A DNA stretch of 19,141 nucleotides from an uncultured Eggerthellaceae bacterium (lineage in GTDB: Bacteria > Actinomycetota > Coriobacteriia > Coriobacteriales > Eggerthellaceae), in the NCBI GenBank assembly GCA_934630905.1, contig CAKTXN010000025.1, positions 1 to 19,141 of the forward strand. Direction: 5' to 3'. The position numbers were made by a program, and so were the translations under genes. The notes below the pieces were generated by a model. It saw only the letters and a list, made by a program, of their open reading frames with translations, had not been told where the DNA came from and ran no database searches. This document shows, piece by piece, positions 16,179-19,141 of the stretch. Numbering within the stretch: the stretch's first letter is position 1; every line of letters starts with the position of its first letter.

Positions 16179-16791
16179 TCCCGCGCTGTTTCGCTTGCGC
16201 TTCCGTTTTTGCAAGAAGGGGCGTTTGGCCATGCTCTCCCATTTAGAGGTGGCGCATGCTCTTGAGCGCGCCGTGCGCCGCGCCGACCTTCCGTTTGCGG
16301 TGAGCCAAGGTTTCTCGCCGCATATGCGCATTGCGTTTGGTTCTGCGTTGCCCGTGGGTGTGGGCGGCACGGAAGAGATTTTCGACTTGCTGTTGAAAGA
16401 CTACGTTGCGCCCGCGAAAGCGCTTGCAGCGCTTCAGGCAACAAGTGTGCCCGACATGATGCCGTATGAATGCGCATATGTGGAGCATAATGCCACGGCG
16501 GCATCGGTCTGCTATCCGCTTTCCGATTACGAAGCGCACTTGAGCTGCGCTGTTGATGCATTGCGCGTGCCGGAATCCCTTACGGTCATTCGTAAGAAGA
16601 AAGAAAAAACCATTGTGGTAGGGGAGTATTTACACGGCGAGGTGCAGGTAGAAGGGGATACGGTTCGTTTCACGCTTGAAGCGAAACCGACGGGCTCTTT
16701 GCGCCCCGACCTTCTTTTGAGCGCGTGCTTAGAGGAATCGGGAAGTCCCGCTACGATAACGAGTATCACGCGTGTTGCCCAGCGTGCGTAG
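16171..16791 (+). CDS. TIGR03936/DUF2344 family protein
   Basis: A 206-residue protein of the DUF2344 family, almost always encoded directly after, or fused to, the TIGR03960 radical SAM protein. The conserved N-terminus is clear: LRFRFCKKGRLAMLSHLEV, then AVSQGFSPHMRIAFGSALPVGVG. Its biochemical role is unknown; a tRNA- or ribosome-related modification has been considered because of frequent linkage to RNase G and ribosomal genes, which is inference. The ATG at 16171 follows AGGAGG at 16159-16164. It is the last gene before a terminator. Confidence 0.9.
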   Translation: MSDPALFRLRFRFCKKGRLAMLSHLEVAHALERAVRRADLPFAVSQGFSPHMRIAFGSALPVGVGGTEEIFDLLLKDYVAPAKALAALQATSVPDMMPYECAYVEHNATAASVCYPLSDYEAHLSCAVDALRVPESLTVIRKKKEKTIVVGEYLHGEVQVEGDTVRFTLEAKPTGSLRPDLLLSACLEESGSPATITSITRVAQRA

Positions 16792-16865
16792 ATTCTCGCG
16801 GCGTCATTCGATGAGGTGAAGCCTGGCACTCGTTTTTGCTGGAAACGTATCTTCGAGTAAAAAGA

Positions 16866-16890
16866 AAAGCTCCTGTTCAGGAGCTTTTTT
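16866..16890 (+). terminator. Terminator, probably bidirectional, between convergent gene sets
   Basis: AAAAGCTCC pairs with GGAGCTTTT around TGTTCA and is followed by T residues on the + strand. On the - strand the stem is followed by TTTTCTTTTT. It can end the rod/radical SAM transcript and also the lipoprotein transcript running the other way. Confidence 0.85.
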
Positions 16891-16915
16891 CTTGCGTCTG
16901 CAGCTCCACTTGGTC

Positions 16916-16964
16916 GCGCCGGCTGGTGATCGGCGCAGTTTCAAGTGCGATGCGCCGACGGCGC
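16916..16964. repeat. Tandem GCGCCG/CGGCGC inverted repeats
   Basis: Two inverted repeats share the same arms: GCGCCG (16916-16921) with CGGCGC (16931-16936), then the 13-nt palindrome GCGCCGACGGCGC (16952-16964). They occupy the gap between the terminator and the end of the small lipoprotein gene. They could be a repetitive extragenic element or a 3' mRNA stabilising structure. No protein-coding gene is supported in 16792-16994. Confidence 0.5.
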
Positions 16965-16994
16965 TGGGGTATGGCATTTGCGACTTTGTGTCGT

Positions 16995-17480
16995 TTATTT
17001 CTCTGCGCGCTGAACGTCGGTCACTTTGACTTTATGGTTATACCACGAGCCTTTTTCGCCCAGAATGGCGCAATCAAACTCTTTGTCGATTTCTGCAATG
17101 GGAATATCGAAGGCATAGCATTTCTTCTTGTAGCCATCATCAAACGTTACCGTGGTCTCGGTGGGTTCCAGCAGTTGGGCGCCGTCTTTCTGGGCGCTTT
17201 CAGCGGTTCCGACATGCAATTTTACAATGCCCTTTCCGCGCAGTACGGCGTGGAGCGTGGCGCCTTTGTCGGTCACTTCAAGGGTGGCTTCGTCTTTGTA
17301 GTATTCATTGATGGCGAACATCGTGCTGTCGGTCTCGAACTTTGCCGTGTAAGTTCCGGGTTCCAGGCCCGTGGTGTTTCCTGCATTGTTTGCGCCTGCG
17401 GAACCCTGGTTGCCGCCGCAACCTGCAAGAACAATGCATGCGGTGCACAGGGCAAGTGCGGCAAGCAGAATCTTTCTCAT
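16995..17480 (-). CDS. Small lipoprotein with NEAT-like domain
   Basis: A 161-residue predicted lipoprotein: basic start MRKILLAALALC, hydrophobic core and lipobox LAGC with lipidated C21, then a short Gly/Asn/Ala-rich spacer. The rest is a single beta-rich domain beginning GTYTAKFETDSTMFAINEYY and ending near KGSWYNHKVKV. This pattern resembles NEAT domains, which bind haem on Gram-positive surfaces, but similarity is weak and the usual YxxxY haem pair is not clearly present. The ATG at 17478-17480 follows AAGGAG; the longer frame from 17516 would spoil the signal peptide. It lies downstream of the riboswitch-controlled chelatase, separated by a terminator, so it could be partly co-regulated. 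It may bind a tetrapyrrole or cobalt (inference). Confidence 0.8.
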   Translation of the reverse strand: MRKILLAALALCTACIVLAGCGGNQGSAGANNAGNTTGLEPGTYTAKFETDSTMFAINEYYKDEATLEVTDKGATLHAVLRGKGIVKLHVGTAESAQKDGAQLLEPTETTVTFDDGYKKKCYAFDIPIAEIDKEFDCAILGEKGSWYNHKVKVTDVQRAEK

Positions 17481-17532
17481 TCTCTGTTCTCCTTCATGAT
17501 GGCTGGGAATTTGCATTATGACATAGTACCCG

Positions 17533-17562
17533 AAAAAATGGCCCCGACAAATGCCAGGGCCA
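17533..17562 (-). terminator. Terminator after the lipoprotein chelatase gene
   Basis: On the - strand TGGCCC pairs with GGGCCA (17557-17562 and 17539-17544 in + coordinates) and is followed by six T (A-run 17533-17538). The 6-bp stem is modest, so some read-through into the small lipoprotein gene is plausible. Confidence 0.75.
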
Positions 17563-17606
17563 CGCTTGGATACTTGTTACAGGTGTTGGTAAGGCAACAA
17601 GAGAGC

Positions 17607-18809
17607 TTACAGGGCTGCGATAGCGGCAGCGGTGTGAGCAACATAGATGTCCTGAACGGCAGGGATACCACCCATACCGGAGATTTGGTTCTCAACGCTC
17701 TTGAAGCCAGCAGCCGTGAACATAGAGTACCAGGATTCGGGATCATCTGCGCCAGCCATGTCGTTATTGGCATGGTCGCCGGCAACAACCATCAAGGGAC
17801 GAAGGATGACGTTCTCGTAGCCGGCGCTCTTGCAAGCATCGATAACAGCCTCAACTTCGGTTTCCTCGGGTTCGCCCTCAACGGTGCCTACAAAGACGTT
17901 GGGAAGGTTCAGGCCCTGGAACGTGTTGTACATCTGGCTATAAGTGATTGCTGCAGCATGGGACGTGCCATGACCCAAGAACACGAAGGCGGTCTTTTCG
18001 GCGGCAGCAGCATCGGTGCTGGCGTACTTGGAGGCAGCAACGGCAGCATCAACAACAGCGGTGGCGGCAGCAACCTTGTCATCGTTCGTTTCGGTAACGG
18101 TAGCACCAACGGGGCCAAGCATGGGTTCTGCAACGCTGATCTGCATCTTGGATTCGTAGGGCTTCAAAGCTTCCATCATCTCGTCGTACTCAGCGCCATG
18201 CATCAGGTGGGTAGGCTGAACTACAAGCTGCTTCACGCCGTTCTTCTCGGCGCGGGCAAGAGCCTGATCCATGTTGTCAATGGCTTCACCGTCGCGAGCC
18301 TGAATGTGGTTGATGATGATCTGCGCGGTAAAAGCGCGGCGTACGGACCAATCGGGGTTGGCGGCTGCAATGGCGTCTTCGATGCCCTTAATGTCGTTAA
18401 CGCGGCTGTCGTTGAAGGACGTGCCAAAGCTTACGACCAGGATTTCCTTGTCGCCAATGTTGTCTTGGTTGCGGGGGTCATCCTTGGTGGCATCGCCCGT
18501 GTCGCGACCGAAGTAGTCGGGATCAGCATTTTCGCCTTCAACGAGTTCTTGCTGAGCAGGGGTTAGTTTATCCCAGGCAGCTTTAGCTGCGGCGCAGTCG
18601 GCATCAGTGGTTTCGGTGCGCTGCTGAACGTAAATCTTGTCAATAAGATCGGCCACTTCGTCTGCTGCTTTCTGATCGGCGCTTACGCTTGCGGAAGCAG
18701 AAGCGCTTGCGGATGAGCTACCACTGGTGCTTGCGCAGCCAGCGAGCATGGCGCAGCTTAAAGCAAGGGCGCATGCTACACCTGCAACAATACGGACGGT
18801 TTTCTTCAC
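17607..18809 (-). CDS. cbiK: Lipoprotein CbiK-like anaerobic cobaltochelatase
   Basis: A 400-residue exported version of CbiK, which inserts Co2+ into sirohydrochlorin in anaerobic B12 synthesis. The N-terminus is a lipoprotein signal (KK...LAGC, lipidated C25) followed by a Ser/Ala-rich tether. A small helical segment comes next (about 48-92, with AAKAAWDKLTPAQQELV), a type common in surface proteins. The chelatase domain begins at KEILVVSFGTSFNDSR. Metal-site residues fit CbiK: H280 in GHGTSH, E311 and H346 in GDHANND, with spacing close to that in the Salmonella enzyme. Ordinary CbiK is cytoplasmic. GTG 18809 was chosen because AAAAGGAG sits 6 nt upstream; the in-frame GTG at 18842 adds only a pre-signal tail. 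A cobalamin riboswitch controls it. Confidence 0.9.
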   Translation of the reverse strand: MKKTVRIVAGVACALALSCAMLAGCASTSGSSSASASASASVSADQKAADEVADLIDKIYVQQRTETTDADCAAAKAAWDKLTPAQQELVEGENADPDYFGRDTGDATKDDPRNQDNIGDKEILVVSFGTSFNDSRVNDIKGIEDAIAAANPDWSVRRAFTAQIIINHIQARDGEAIDNMDQALARAEKNGVKQLVVQPTHLMHGAEYDEMMEALKPYESKMQISVAEPMLGPVGATVTETNDDKVAAATAVVDAAVAASKYASTDAAAAEKTAFVFLGHGTSHAAAITYSQMYNTFQGLNLPNVFVGTVEGEPEETEVEAVIDACKSAGYENVILRPLMVVAGDHANNDMAGADDPESWYSMFTAAGFKSVENQISGMGGIPAVQDIYVAHTAAAIAAL

Positions 18810-18816
18810 GGTTTTC

Positions 18817-18893
18817 TCCTTTTCGCTCGTTTTGGCCTGCACGCGAGCAAAGGCTTACCCTTGAGCATTCCCCGTGAGCCTGAACGCAAAGGA
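18817..18893 (-). promoter_or_regulatory. Candidate expression platform sequestering the cbiK ribosome site
   Basis: In the leader RNA, TCCTTT (18893-18888) could pair with AAAGGA of the Shine-Dalgarno sequence (18822-18817). No terminator with a T-run was found between riboswitch and gene, so control of translation is more likely than attenuation. The pairing was found by eye and is only six base pairs. Confidence 0.3.
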
Positions 18894-18936
18894 TAACGCC
18901 AAGACCAATTACTCGTGGTCAAGCCGGTCTGTAACA

Positions 18937-19110
18937 AGAAAGGCAGGTCTCCTGGCTTGCGGCTTTGACTGAATCCGCCTTCCCGATTACTCAGTGGCTG
19001 GGTGCACATCCCGTGGATTCGGCCTTTGTCCGCTTACAGTGACGAGTTCGCGCAGGCTTTTCACCTGCTTCCCTTTTCACCAAACGGTTTGACGCGTTTG
19101 ACACCTTTCT
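18937..19110 (-). ncRNA. Cobalamin (B12) riboswitch
   Basis: Read on the - strand, the conserved core is present in order: AAAAGGGAAGCAGGTG, then GTCACTGTAA, then GCCACTG with CGGGAAGGC, and finally the B12-box segment GCCAGGAGACCTGCC. The ends AGAAAGG (19104-19110) and CCTTTCT (18937-18943) form a perfect 7-bp P1 stem. Riboswitches of this class bind adenosyl- or related cobalamins and switch expression off when B12 is plentiful. The gene it controls starts 127 nt downstream (cbiK). Confidence 0.96.
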
Positions 19111-19118
19111 GTTGCGCA

Positions 19119-19124
19119 ATGATA
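19119..19124 (-). promoter_or_regulatory. Candidate -10 element for the riboswitch transcript
   Basis: TATCAT on the - strand would start transcription near 19112, just before the P1 stem. A -35 element at the normal distance would lie beyond the window edge, so it cannot be checked here. Confidence 0.4.
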
Positions 19125-19141
19125 CGTGTTTGCTCATAAAT

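Noticed and set aside
16836..18566. A 576-codon open frame on the + strand across the two lipoprotein genes
   Set aside because: It is antisense to two genes with clear signal peptides, ribosome sites and family motifs. Its translation is low-complexity, has no recognisable domain and begins in the terminator region.

Overview
The window reads as chromosomal DNA from a G+C-rich anaerobic actinobacterium, most probably of the class Coriobacteriia (Eggerthellaceae-like). This is an inference from the gene mix and protein style: an NAD(P)H-linked [NiFe]-hydrogenase, a complete rod-shape cluster ending in a B12-binding/radical-SAM pair, and exported lipoproteins under a cobalamin riboswitch. It cannot be confirmed without a database search. 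Genes are densely packed, with good Shine-Dalgarno sites. No IS element, CRISPR array, tRNA or rRNA gene was seen.

Region 1 (1-2654, + strand): an upstream non-coding stretch with a candidate promoter, a cyclophilin-type peptidyl-prolyl isomerase, a membrane-anchored TPR protein closed by a strong terminator, and nucleoside diphosphate kinase (ndk).

Region 2 (2748-6796, + strand): four tightly spaced genes in the order hydB-hydG-hydD-hydA. They encode a cytoplasmic heterotetrameric group 3b-like (sulfhydrogenase-type) [NiFe]-hydrogenase: an Fe-S electron-transfer subunit, a flavin/NAD(P)-binding subunit, the small Fe-S subunit and the large Ni-Fe subunit. The large subunit stops exactly at the last His of its C-terminal nickel motif, so the usual removable C-terminal peptide is absent. 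No hyp maturation genes lie in the window.

Region 3 (6941-16791, + strand): mreB, mreC, mreD, PBP2 (mrdA), rodA, a DUF697-like membrane protein, then a TIGR03960-type radical SAM protein and its TIGR03936/DUF2344 partner, with abutting or overlapping junctions. MreBCD, PBP2 and RodA form the lateral-wall peptidoglycan elongation machinery. PBP2 carries an extra N-terminal membrane segment and linker. A bidirectional-looking terminator follows the cluster.

Region 4 (16995-19110, - strand): a full cobalamin riboswitch (18937-19110) precedes a lipoprotein version of the CbiK cobaltochelatase. After a terminator comes a small lipoprotein with a NEAT-like domain. Together they suggest a B12-repressed, cell-surface system for handling cobalt or tetrapyrroles. 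This is the most unusual part of the window; the hydrogenase without a maturation peptide is second.
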